Shown: positions 52,556 to 61,361 of the stretch, piece after piece
Position numbering within the stretch: the first letter of the stretch is position 1
How the letters are laid out: every line of letters begins with the position of its first letter
Assembly: GCA_040285825.1 (NCBI GenBank)
Contig: JAUPSS010000001.1
Location: 3,038,001-3,102,000 of the forward strand
DNA length: 64,000 nt
Direction of reading: 5' to 3'
Source of the DNA: Eukaryota sp. TZLM1-RC
Taxonomy: Eukaryota > Metamonada: BaSk clade
The notes under the pieces: model-generated
What the model was told of the DNA's origin: nothing
The model's input: only the letters and a program-made list of their open reading frames with translations
Database searches by the model: none
Position numbers and translations under genes: made by a program

Positions 52556-53110
52556 TATTAAAAACCTATACATCAACATCTAAATAATCCATCTCTCCCA
52601 AAACAAAAACACTGGACGCAACTCTCTTATAGTGAGATCCAAGTGAAAGCAAAGCATCAGAAACCATCTTCAACATTCCCTTATAAATAGAAAATATAAT
52701 TCTATTTTGCCAAAACAATGTGTTGAAATTTCTGTTAGTTCTTCTCTTTACCATCATTTCAAAATCTGCCAAGAAACGTAAAGCAGTTGGAGTAAGTGAA
52801 CCAAATAGAGAAAATACAAATGGATACAAATTGTATTTTGCATGCTGTTGGCTGAGCATTTTGGACAAAGGTTCATTGTATTTTTTGAATTTGAAATTTT
52901 CAGCATTTGAAAGAGGATTATGAATTTCAGAATTAGCAAGCCTTTCATTTGAGGCATTGTTTTAATTTTATTTTTTTACAAGGATCAACAGACATCAAAT
53001 CCAATAAAATGAAATTCCTTTCTAATCCAGGTAATGAGACATCACCTCTATTATTCTTATGAAATTCATTTTCAGTTTCAACTAGATTTGACAAATCTTC
53101 CAGTCAGAAA
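52556..53110 (-). mobile_element. RLE-LINE 3' portion, close relative of the 40481-41279 copy
   Basis: Minus-strand frame 52868-52566 encodes AKYNLYPFVFSLFGSLTPTA, then FWQNRIIFSIYKGMLKMV, ending EMDYLDVDV. A frameshifted upstream part (52957-52754) covers SKNTMNLCP. Compared with the sister copy, an extra 19-nt AT-only tract interrupts it near 52960-52978. The element lies antisense to the CWF19-like gene and stops about 40 bp before its ATG. Confidence 0.85.
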
Positions 53111-53146
53111 TAGAAAATGTTCCTCATTTAATTGAAGCATAAACTC

Positions 53147-54190
53147 ATGCTTCGTATCCACCGATCTAATGATACTTACACATTGAGCGCAGATGATTCA
53201 ATACATATAAGCCACACCACATGCTCTGCTGCTTCTGAAGTCGTCAGTGTGTCCATTCCTGGTGGTCATAGTTGCTCAATCTTGACACTTCCACATCTCC
53301 CTTTACGTACCTTCAACTCACTCCCCAGCTTTATAAGCTCAATGCCTAACCTGCCTTATCCTGATGACTCCTCTGATACATTCACCAACACTGTTCTTTC
53401 CAACCATCCTCAGTTCGTGATCATCCCTGCAAACTTCAACTTTTGCTCTCCTTTCATTGCATTAACTTCAAAGTCATCCACTTGCTTCATTCTTCTCAAA
53501 CCTGGTTCTACTGCCACTCTCAACGTCTCTCGCCCTCCACATTTCGCAACTGACCATATCTTCCCTAATCCATGGCTCTTCCACTCACCACCTCCCACCT
53601 TGCGAAAGGAACGAAAAAGAAAGGCTGCTCCTCAAGATTGTAAGTTGTGTGGCTTAATCTCACAACAGCAATCAATCAAACAATCATTTGATTGTAGCTC
53701 AATCATTTTCCCTTTACACCAAATATCCCCCCTTCATCACATTGCCGTTCCTAACCAACACTTCACTAGTGTAGCTTGTATGCCTGCTAAGATGCGAGAT
53801 TCGCTAGTAGCTAATGCTTTAAACATCGGAATTGAGGGACTCAAGGATAGTCAAGAGTCAAGAAAAGTCATTCTTTTTGAGCGTTTTTTCTCAAAAAATC
53901 CTCTTAATCATTGTTTTCTTGATATTTTACCAATTAATCAAGATTTAATTCCGTTGATTTTTAACACTTTAAAAATTAAACTTTCTGAATTGCATCATTT
54001 CGTGTTAAATAGTTTAAATGATTTTAATTCGGTCTTTACTGGTAATTATTATGTTTTCTTTGGCGAAGTTTTGGTTGTTAATGGTGAGGTTAATGATGTT
54101 TTTTACCATGTTTTTGTTGATCATCAAGGACTTGGTGTTATTAATTCCTCTTTGCTGTATGATGTGGTTGGGCCTTTTTTGGATGACTGA
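53147..54190 (+). CDS. Short CWF19/CwfJ-like protein (347 aa)
   Basis: The C-terminal half matches the CwfJ C-terminal domain 1: a CKLC zinc pair (about residue 163), then HHIAVPNQHFTSV (the family's HVLIIPI.H position, a HIT-like fold), and RKVILFERFFSKNPLNHCFLDILPI, where the family has ..V.FER......H..L..VP. A CwfJ_C_2-like tail follows. CWF19-like proteins act in spliceosome disassembly and lariat debranching (Drn1). The N-terminal 150 residues are only weakly similar to the phosphatase-like part of CWF19L1, so the protein is much shorter than usual (about 540 aa). The first ATG in the frame is 53147, about 40 bp from a LINE remnant. Confidence 0.65.
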   Translation: MLRIHRSNDTYTLSADDSIHISHTTCSAASEVVSVSIPGGHSCSILTLPHLPLRTFNSLPSFISSMPNLPYPDDSSDTFTNTVLSNHPQFVIIPANFNFCSPFIALTSKSSTCFILLKPGSTATLNVSRPPHFATDHIFPNPWLFHSPPPTLRKERKRKAAPQDCKLCGLISQQQSIKQSFDCSSIIFPLHQISPLHHIAVPNQHFTSVACMPAKMRDSLVANALNIGIEGLKDSQESRKVILFERFFSKNPLNHCFLDILPINQDLIPLIFNTLKIKLSELHHFVLNSLNDFNSVFTGNYYVFFGEVLVVNGEVNDVFYHVFVDHQGLGVINSSLLYDVVGPFLDD

Positions 54191-54214
54191 GTGTTTTTCA
54201 ATTAAAATTATTTT

Positions 54215-54261
54215 TTGTTTTTTATTTATTTATTTATTTATTTATTTGTTTATTTATTTAT
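54215..54261. repeat. TTTA microsatellite
   Basis: About ten consecutive TTTA/TTTG units directly after the CWF19-like stop codon. This resembles the AAAT tails of nearby LINEs in reverse complement but has no LINE body attached. Confidence 0.8.
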
Positions 54262-54397
54262 AGTTGTTTTGATTTTAACTGAGTGTATTGTTTTTGTTGA
54301 CATAACATGCTGGTGCACGACCATGTTCAACTTTCATCGCTATTTGTTTGTTTCTAATTTCATTTTTGTTAATTCATTCGTTCATTACTTAATTTGG

Positions 54398-54978
54398 TTC
54401 ACAATTAGCGCTGTCCAAGTTCAGTTCAGTTCAGTTCAGTTTGGAAATTTTTTTGGAACCTGAACTGAACTGAACCTAATAAGACTGAACCTGAACTGAA
54501 CTGAACCAGTTTCGAACCGGTATTATAGAAGAATAGTCTTTTTTAAAAGTATTTATTATGAAAACAATACAAACTAATTTCCTAAATATCTTCTCCATTC
54601 CTTTAGAGAGACTAATGCCTCTACACTTTCATCACACAATGAAACTCTGTGTGACCAGCCGAGCTAAACAATTGTTGGGTGAAGTAAAAGGCGAAGATAT
54701 TGTGTGTTCATCCATAGAAATGAAACGACAAAAGCCAATTGCAAAATATAAACTTTGATTTGACAGTTTGAAAAACCAAATTAAACAAAAATTGAGCATA
54801 CGTTTATTAATTACTGGATAATTTATATGTATTTTATGTCATTGCAATAACTGTATACAAGTTATAAACAGTGGTAGAAAACAAGCTGAACCATTGGGTA
54901 AACTGGTTCAGAACCAGTTCAAACTAGTTCGGAAGCTGAACCTGAACTGAACAGAACCTGGACAGTCCTAGGCACAAT
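54398..54978. mobile_element. Non-autonomous hAT-type element (565 bp) with pentamer-repeat ends
   Basis: The element occupies 54406-54970. Left end TAGCGCTGTCCAAGTTCAG and right end (reverse complement) TAGGACTGTCCAGGTTCTG match well, and both continue into tandem GTTCA pentamers (54418-54440 and 54895-54957). A second inverted GTTCA/TGAAC cluster at 54462-54515 could fold against the first. Flanking 8-mers TTCACAAT (54398-54405) and GGCACAAT (54971-54978) share six bases, consistent with an aged 8-bp hAT duplication. No convincing transposase is encoded; one 66-codon frame at 54558-54758 has no clear match. Confidence 0.75.
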
Positions 54979-56172
54979 GGCTATTTAATTATTATTGATA
55001 ATTATAATAATTATTGAAAAAAGGTGATTTTGGTCAAGATTCAAATATTGTCTTACAACCTCACAAAGTAACAGATAACTTAAATTCATTGTAGAAAAAC
55101 TAGTAATAAATAATAATATATCTATTCAATTGCTTGCATGATTTAAAAGCTTTTTCATGGATTAAACCAAATCTAGATGAAGATATCCAAGATTAATCTG
55201 AAAATATTTGAGTAACCACTGTTGATGCTTCTCAAAATCTTTCATATGGAGTTCTGAGTACTGAAATTCTGATGAACATTTCCTTTGGTTTGTAAAAAAA
55301 GAAGAATTCTCATTGTCATGGGCACAGCTTATTTTCATTGATAGATAGGTTATAGTAATGTTGACTCAAGAATGCCATGGTTGTTGTCTAGTCATGAAAT
55401 TTAAAACTGATGAATTAAATTAACAATCAAGGTAGTTTTGGAGCTATTGTATTCTCGAAGCGTATTTGAGGAACTTCAAAGTCAGTAGAAAACTTCTATT
55501 TTATTTTGATTTTTGTATTGTATTTTTTAAAAAAAAACTTTTGAGACCGATCTACAAATGCCTTAGTAGCATTTGGTAGAACCACTTAGATACATCAAAC
55601 AGATAAGTGACGTCATCAACACTATACTTGGCCCTTGGAGGAGGAGGAGGAGGAGATGACTGTTAAACTTTAAAGCCAAAAGATTCATCAGCATGAGGAG
55701 CTTCTCTGGCCAAAGACTTTGTTCAAAGATTCATGAAATATGTAACAATCCATTTTGTGCTAAAAATGTTGAACAACTGGCCATATTGGAATGAACACCT
55801 ATTAAATAAATTCTCAAATTACATTTTATTAAACTTACACAATTGACAAAACGCAAGAAAATGTTTGGAGCCAATTTAATTAATTAATTCGAATTAATTC
55901 CCAAATCATATTTGTTACATATAATTTGTCTGATAAATTGAGTGGTTTATGCTGACATCAGGTATGGTGACAGACAGGGCATCCGAACCTGAATCCAAGG
56001 ATATAGGTTTCACTCATAGCAGCGTTAGCATTTACCGTCATAACATTTCAAATGAAAACCACAGGAAGTCATAATGAAGAGTCATATGAATACATAATTA
56101 TTGAACATGCACAGTTTTTGGAAACCATTCCACAAGGTTCCTGTTTCCCCGAGCTGCTGATATTAATATCAA
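54979..56172. other. Intergenic, about 1.2 kb
   Basis: A GGA trinucleotide repeat (about seven units) lies at 55636-55656. Otherwise AT-rich and non-coding by eye. Confidence 0.45.
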
Positions 56173-56415
56173 GATCATTTTCATACATTCCAGTCAATCG
56201 TTTCTGTAATGTTCAAAGAGTGTACTTCAAATTTTAAACATTCTTTTCTGGAATATTGCCATTGAATGATTGGGGAAAGCATCGACTCCATTTTTCTACA
56301 TCAATTTTTGAAATTTCTGCATTTAATGCAAAAACAGTGGAACTTTGCGTTGTCATCAATAAATCTTCCTAATCGGCATATCTTTCGGAAAACTCAAAAA
56401 TTGCATTTCTGAAGA
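56173..56415 (-). mobile_element. RLE-LINE internal fragment, about 94 percent identical to 18768-19005
   Basis: Colinear with 18768-19005 over about 240 bp, with only scattered substitutions and one-base indels, in the same orientation. It covers the region after the RT (protein VEKWGRCFPQSFNG in the longer copy). It ends about 64 bp upstream of the RFC4 ATG. Confidence 0.9.
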
Positions 56416-56478
56416 GTCTTGATTCATTTCATCAACTTCCCCAAATCTCAACAAGTTACATTTTTGTGCTATTAGCCG

Positions 56479-57543
56479 ATGTCACTCCACAACTATTTCA
56501 AATCATCTAAACCTTCTTCAGCACCTCAACTAAGTGCTCCAGCTCCTGTAGTCACTCCATGGATAGAGAAATTTCGTCCACAACGCTTATCAGATGTTGC
56601 TTGCCAAGAAGAAACAGTTGCAGCACTTACTGAATGTATCTCTTCTGGTGATCTCCCTCACCTTCTTTTCTACGGACCCCCTGGTACCGGCAAGACCTCC
56701 ACCATACTTGCAGCCGCCAGAGAGCTCTATGGTCCTCATCTCATACGCAAACGTGTTCTAGAACTCAATGCATCTGATGAGCGTGGTATCCAAGTAGTGA
56801 GAGAAAAGATCAAGTCCTTTGCCCAAACTGCTGTGGGGGAAGGCGTTTCAGGTTATCCCTGCCCTCCTTACAAGATCATCATATTAGACGAAGCCGACGC
56901 CATGACACCTGATGCTCAAGCTGCCCTGAGGAGAATTATGGAACAGTATTCCCGAGTTACTAGGTTTTGTTTAATTTGTAATTATGTTTCTAGAATTATT
57001 GACCCTCTGACCTCGAGATGTGCTAAATTTAGATTTAAAATTGTTTCAGAGAATTCTGCAATTAAAAGACTTGAAACTATAGCCGCAGCCGAGCAAATGT
57101 CAGTTTCTGATGACACGCTGAAATTTTTGGTCTCTCTTTGTGATGGTGATTTGCGACGGGCAGTGAACTTGTTGCAAAGTGGTAGTTCGCTAGCCGGTAA
57201 ATCTGGTGTCATTACTACCGAATTAATAATGGAAATAGGAGGTTTAGTTGATGATGACGTGGTTTTTGAGCTGATCACGTCATCACAGAGCGGACTTTCC
57301 AAGACTTTGGAGTGTTGTGAGGAGATTATAGCAAATGGGTTTCCAGTGTCACAAATATTTCAAATTTTATCGAAGGTGATCTCTTCTAGTGAGTCATCTA
57401 ACCTGACGTCTTTGAGCTCTTTCAAAGCTTCCAAAATTTTGGTAAAGCTAGCTGAGGCTGATTCAGCTTTGAATGACGGAGCGGACGAATATTTGCAACT
57501 TTTAGATGTTGCGAGGCTGTTGAGCCGTTGTATGACGAGTTAG
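56479..57543 (+). CDS. RFC4: Replication factor C small subunit, RFC4 (yeast Rfc2) type (354 aa)
   Basis: A clamp-loader AAA+ ATPase: PWIEKFRP (27-34), Walker A GPPGTGKT (66-73), ELNASDERGI (95-104), Walker B LDEAD (136-140), TRFCLICNYVSRIIDPLTSR with the SRC-type arginine finger (about 178-181), then the lid and collar domains. Conserved features KIKSFAQ and GDLRRAVNLLQS (near 225), plus the ending ADSALNDGADEYLQLL, point to the RFC4/Rfc2 subunit rather than RFC2, RFC3 or RFC5. It loads PCNA at primer-template junctions in the nucleus. The 5' flank contains a LINE fragment within 64 bp of the ATG. Confidence 0.93.
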   Translation: MSLHNYFKSSKPSSAPQLSAPAPVVTPWIEKFRPQRLSDVACQEETVAALTECISSGDLPHLLFYGPPGTGKTSTILAAARELYGPHLIRKRVLELNASDERGIQVVREKIKSFAQTAVGEGVSGYPCPPYKIIILDEADAMTPDAQAALRRIMEQYSRVTRFCLICNYVSRIIDPLTSRCAKFRFKIVSENSAIKRLETIAAAEQMSVSDDTLKFLVSLCDGDLRRAVNLLQSGSSLAGKSGVITTELIMEIGGLVDDDVVFELITSSQSGLSKTLECCEEIIANGFPVSQIFQILSKVISSSESSNLTSLSSFKASKILVKLAEADSALNDGADEYLQLLDVARLLSRCMTS

Positions 57544-57972
57544 GATCATTTTTGATGGGCTATTCATAAAACCAAAATTTTTGTTTATACTTTAATTTAA
57601 AAATAAATCATGTTTATTTCTTACATTTAAATTACTATTACCTATTACTGGTATTCTCAAACCAACAATATCCAGAAACTACTAGCTCCCTTAACTTTAA
57701 CTAATTACTTACATTTACTTGATGTTTAATGCCCAAAGCCCCAATTGTATGAAATTTAAATTGCAAATTTAAATAATTTTAGTTATAATTTGATCGAATA
57801 GGAAATGTCGCTTCAAAATTCTGTGAAATAATTTTTTTATTTAATTTTTTTTTTAATTCTGTTTTAAATGAATGCTGTGAAGCTAGTTATAGTATTTTTA
57901 GTTCAAAATCACATCCAAAGAACAAACTAAGCTAATAATTTACAATAATTTGAGTTTAAAGATATAATAATT
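57544..57972. other. Short convergent intergenic region
   Basis: AT-rich 3' flank shared by RFC4 and the LRR gene. No feature beyond possible polyadenylation signals (AATAAA at 57602). Confidence 0.4.
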
Positions 57973-60285
57973 CTATGGAGTTTTTAACGAAACTCTGTAT
58001 CTGTTGCGGAAATTTTCACTAACTTGTTGTTGTAATTGTCTTATCTTAGCCAATCGTGAGCTCACGTCATGATTCTGACGCGTGTCACTAGACGAATGGA
58101 GATCACCTGACACATAAGGATCATAAAGAGCTGTAGACTGAAAATTTGATGAATTTTTCTTTGACTCTCTTATCTTCTTAATAATCTCCAAAGCAGAACT
58201 CGTTGGTGATTCTTTTTTTGTATTGGCTCTGTTCCCATCGTTTATTTCTTGCTCAAGCACTTTTTCCATTTCTGTTGGTTTAGTAAGTAATTGAGAAGCA
58301 GGGGAAAACTCAGCTTCTTGTGATTTGCTTTGATTTTCTTGTGATTTCTTTTGATTTTGAGTCAAATTAAAGAGCGTTTGGGCCGTCGAGACTAGACGTT
58401 GGACTCTATCAGCATCAGGAATGGTGACGTTTCCAAAATCGTCATCAGAGTCAGATAAGAGAGCTTCAAGGTCAGTAATCTCTTCAGACTCGCTGAAATT
58501 TTCACTATATGAGCTCTTTGTGTCATCATGGGTGTCAGAAATGTGTGATAATGTGTCAAAAATATTGTTCATTTCCAAATTTTCAGTCATTGATCCCTGT
58601 AGAGATTCTCGATGATCGTCCCCTGTCACGTCATTGGAAACGTGATCATTTTGACCAATCACGTCATCACCATTGTTGTTAACATTAACAAAATCTTCCT
58701 TGGTCATAATACTTTGTGCCAACTGCTCAATTTCGCTCATCACGTCATCATCCTGACCTGCCACGTCATCTTTTTGATCTATTAAGTCATCTTTTTGCCC
58801 TGCCACGTCATCTTTTTGAGCTTCTGGACTTCCATGACTAATTACTGCTTCATTCATAACACTTGGATCCATGTCGAGATCATCAGAGTCTGATAATAAA
58901 TCCTCAAGATTGGTTGTTTCAGAAAAATTGTCAATTTCATTTTCAATCTCTTTGATTATGGCATCAGAGTCATCAGAGAACGACTGATTTGATTGACTTT
59001 GAGATTCATCGTCACCTACACTCTCTTCAAAGTAACTGTCATCACTTTCAGATTGATTTGATTGATGACGTGAAGTTTCTTCATCATTTTGATCCTCTTC
59101 TTTACACACATCTTCCTCTTCTTCTTGTTCTACTATTTTGGAATCTTGAACCTCTTCCTCACTTACTTCACCTTCCTCGACCCCGGCTTCTTGCTTCTCC
59201 TCATCTAATTGCAAAGGAAGTGGTTCAGGAATTGGTGGTGATGAAGGATGGTGAACATCATTAGGAGATAATAAACTCTCTGTCAACTCATCAATCAAAT
59301 CATCGGATATTTGGCCCTCACCGATGAATGATTTGATTGCTTGCCTAGTTAATTCAGGATCTTTGATACCTTGCTCCTTTAAGAATTCATCAAGAAGTTC
59401 GAGTTTTTCCCTTCTATTCATTGAATTCCAAATCCGTTCACCTTCTTCATCAGAGACGTCATCATTTTGAGCTATCACGTGATCATTTTGAGCTTTCTCT
59501 TCTGATTCGTTTGCTTGTTGTTGCTGTTCTACTGTTTCATCAGTTAATTCATCATGTTTTTCTATTCTCAAAGTTTTGCTTGATCCCTTCTTCATAAATG
59601 GTGAGCTCAACTCAAAAACTTCAGCAGGATTGACAATCTCTTCCTGCACAGTAGCTCTACTTCTACCATTCAACATCCTCAATTTGGAAAAAGAAGAAAG
59701 ACAAAACTGTTCAAAAGTCACTTTGTTGCTATCCATGAAGGGGTTTCCCTGCACGTCTAGAATCTTGAGGTTGGAAAGAGAGGAGAGAGAGACTGTGGAG
59801 GAAAGCTCGTTGAGATAATTGTAGGAGAGTAACAGAGTTTCCAGAGTTCGTGTGACTTGACCTGAGAAGCATGGTAAGGAGGAAAGTTCATTGTCAGAAA
59901 GCTTGAGGACTCGGAGGTGACGGAAGTGGTTTATGTTTTGAATGGATGAGATACGATTACCGGTTAAGGAAAGGTATTCCACCCGTTTAAAGAAGGGAAG
60001 ACAGCCATCGATGGTGGAGAGCTGGTTAAAGTCTAAGTGAAGCTCTGTGAGGTTGTGAAAAGTGGGGAGAAGGGAAGAGATTGAGAGAATTTGACAGTGA
60101 TCCAAAAAAGCAGTCGTGATGAGAAGGGAATGGTCCTGTGATTTAAGAGAAAGCTGATCAGTGGAAAATAGAGAGGGTCCTAAGTTTGTATAGGAAAAGA
60201 CAAGGGTTTCATCATCAGCAACATGAGCAGCATCCTCTCGAGAAAGAGTCTCAGCGATACGAGATGGAGACTCAGTGGAGGGCAT
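57973..60285 (-). CDS. Leucine-rich-repeat protein with long acidic tail (770 aa)
   Basis: About five LRRs at residues 78-185 (LTELHLDFNQLS, VEYLSLTGNRIS, LRVLKLSDNELS, LETLLLSYNYLN, LKILDVQGNPF) are followed by an LRR-cap-like segment. From about 240 the protein becomes highly acidic and low in complexity, with degenerate repeats of a DDV module (QKDDVAGQ, QNDHVIAQNDDV, DQKDDVAGQDDDV). The C-terminus (about 690-770) is more basic with RLAKIRQLQQQV. LRR proteins of this layout are often ciliary or nuclear scaffolds, but I cannot assign an orthologue. Start ATG at 60285; single-exon. Confidence 0.75.
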   Translation of the reverse strand: MPSTESPSRIAETLSREDAAHVADDETLVFSYTNLGPSLFSTDQLSLKSQDHSLLITTAFLDHCQILSISSLLPTFHNLTELHLDFNQLSTIDGCLPFFKRVEYLSLTGNRISSIQNINHFRHLRVLKLSDNELSSLPCFSGQVTRTLETLLLSYNYLNELSSTVSLSSLSNLKILDVQGNPFMDSNKVTFEQFCLSSFSKLRMLNGRSRATVQEEIVNPAEVFELSSPFMKKGSSKTLRIEKHDELTDETVEQQQQANESEEKAQNDHVIAQNDDVSDEEGERIWNSMNRREKLELLDEFLKEQGIKDPELTRQAIKSFIGEGQISDDLIDELTESLLSPNDVHHPSSPPIPEPLPLQLDEEKQEAGVEEGEVSEEEVQDSKIVEQEEEEDVCKEEDQNDEETSRHQSNQSESDDSYFEESVGDDESQSQSNQSFSDDSDAIIKEIENEIDNFSETTNLEDLLSDSDDLDMDPSVMNEAVISHGSPEAQKDDVAGQKDDLIDQKDDVAGQDDDVMSEIEQLAQSIMTKEDFVNVNNNGDDVIGQNDHVSNDVTGDDHRESLQGSMTENLEMNNIFDTLSHISDTHDDTKSSYSENFSESEEITDLEALLSDSDDDFGNVTIPDADRVQRLVSTAQTLFNLTQNQKKSQENQSKSQEAEFSPASQLLTKPTEMEKVLEQEINDGNRANTKKESPTSSALEIIKKIRESKKNSSNFQSTALYDPYVSGDLHSSSDTRQNHDVSSRLAKIRQLQQQVSENFRNRYRVSLKTP

Positions 60286-60439
60286 CAGCAGCTGTTTATA
60301 TTTATGAATTTGAAAAAATTTGTTGATTTTCGGGGAAAAAATTTCAATTACACAACATCACATTCCACTGCAGATCTTAAGCTTGTTTGTTAGAAGGGTG
60401 AATCAAATAGTGCCAAAAGTTCTGCAGCTGCTTCTCTGA

Positions 60440-60720
60440 CACCATCTGCATCGAAAAATTATCACTTGGCAAACTGTCTCATAAGCCATATGATTGTCAA
60501 TAATTTAAAACTTGAATTTCAGAAAGGTTTTTTTTGTCAGGAATAAGTGGCTACATTGAACAGGAAATCATTAGAGATAGTGCAATTTAAGCTGTCAAAC
60601 AGATTTCTACATCAAAATTTCATTTAATTATGACTGATGTAGCTAATGTATTTGGATGAGTCAGACATTTTTTGATTAATTTTTGCTCTCAGATTCTATA
60701 AATTTCTATCATTTTTTTTG
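60440..60720 (+). mobile_element. Second-family LINE RT fragment, plus strand
   Basis: Frameshifted plus-strand sequence encodes SHMIVNNLKLEFQKGFF, paralleling YHMIVNNLISNSQKGFL of the 23040-23336 fragment. It is then followed, with shifts, by AVKQISTSKFHLIMTDVANVFG, the RT motif around the first catalytic Asp. It is heavily decayed. Confidence 0.65.
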
Positions 60721-61273
60721 AATTGATGAACTCCAAATATTCAAAACTCAAATTTCGTTCGAAAATTGAATAAGGAAGAATTTTGCAACAACCAAAAATT
60801 GGTGTCCCTTAAAAGGAAGCTATGTCTTCTCTTTTATTCCTTGTTGTTATCATTAACCCTCTGACTCCCTGAAATGATCCGAAAGTTTTTGCTAAAACTT
60901 GCATCAGGTTTTGATAAAACAAATAATGGTTTTGCAGAGTAGAATTAATTGATTCGGTAGATCGCAATCAGTTGTTCTCTTGCTCTCCCCAATATAAAGT
61001 TTCTGGGTTTGAATGGAACAATTCTTTAGTTGGAGCTAGTACAAAAATTTGGCGCTCTTTGTGATTCAAAAATTGACGACAAATACAGACTAACTGATCT
61101 ATTCCAAACAATAACTGTTGATGATTTTGAACTACCTTCATTATTGCGAAAAGAAAGTTGATACAGTTGGTATAGTGATTTATGCAGTTGAAGCAGTAAA
61201 AATTGTATTGTTCATGATACATCAGGATAAGCATCCTCTCAACAATATTGATGTTAAAGGAATTACTTTTTCA
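60721..61273. other. Intergenic 5' of the CEP83-like gene
   Basis: AT-rich; no gene recognised. Confidence 0.4.
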
Positions 61274-61314
61274 GCAAATGAGAGCAAATGAGAGCAAATG
61301 TGAGCAAATGAGAG
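61274..61314. repeat. Four tandem 10-mers (AGCAAATGAG) near a gene start
   Basis: Units AGCAAATGAG, AGCAAATGAG, AGCAAATGTG and AGCAAATGAG in direct succession, ending about 48 bp before the ATG at 61362. It could be promoter elements or a simple expansion. Confidence 0.85.
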
Positions 61315-61361
61315 TTCAAAGGATTTAAAAACCATAAATCCATTGTCACCCATCTTCTACC

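Noticed and set aside
54215-54261. TTTA repeat as a LINE tail in its own right
   Set aside because: No LINE-derived coding sequence is attached on either side; annotated only as a microsatellite.
54558-54758. 66-codon frame inside the hAT-type element as a possible transposase piece
   Set aside because: FSIPLERL vaguely recalls the hAT dimerisation region, but the rest does not fit.
55970-56015. Possible tRNA B-box (reverse strand AGGTTCGGATGCCC)
   Set aside because: No matching acceptor stem, A-box or anticodon arm could be laid out around it.
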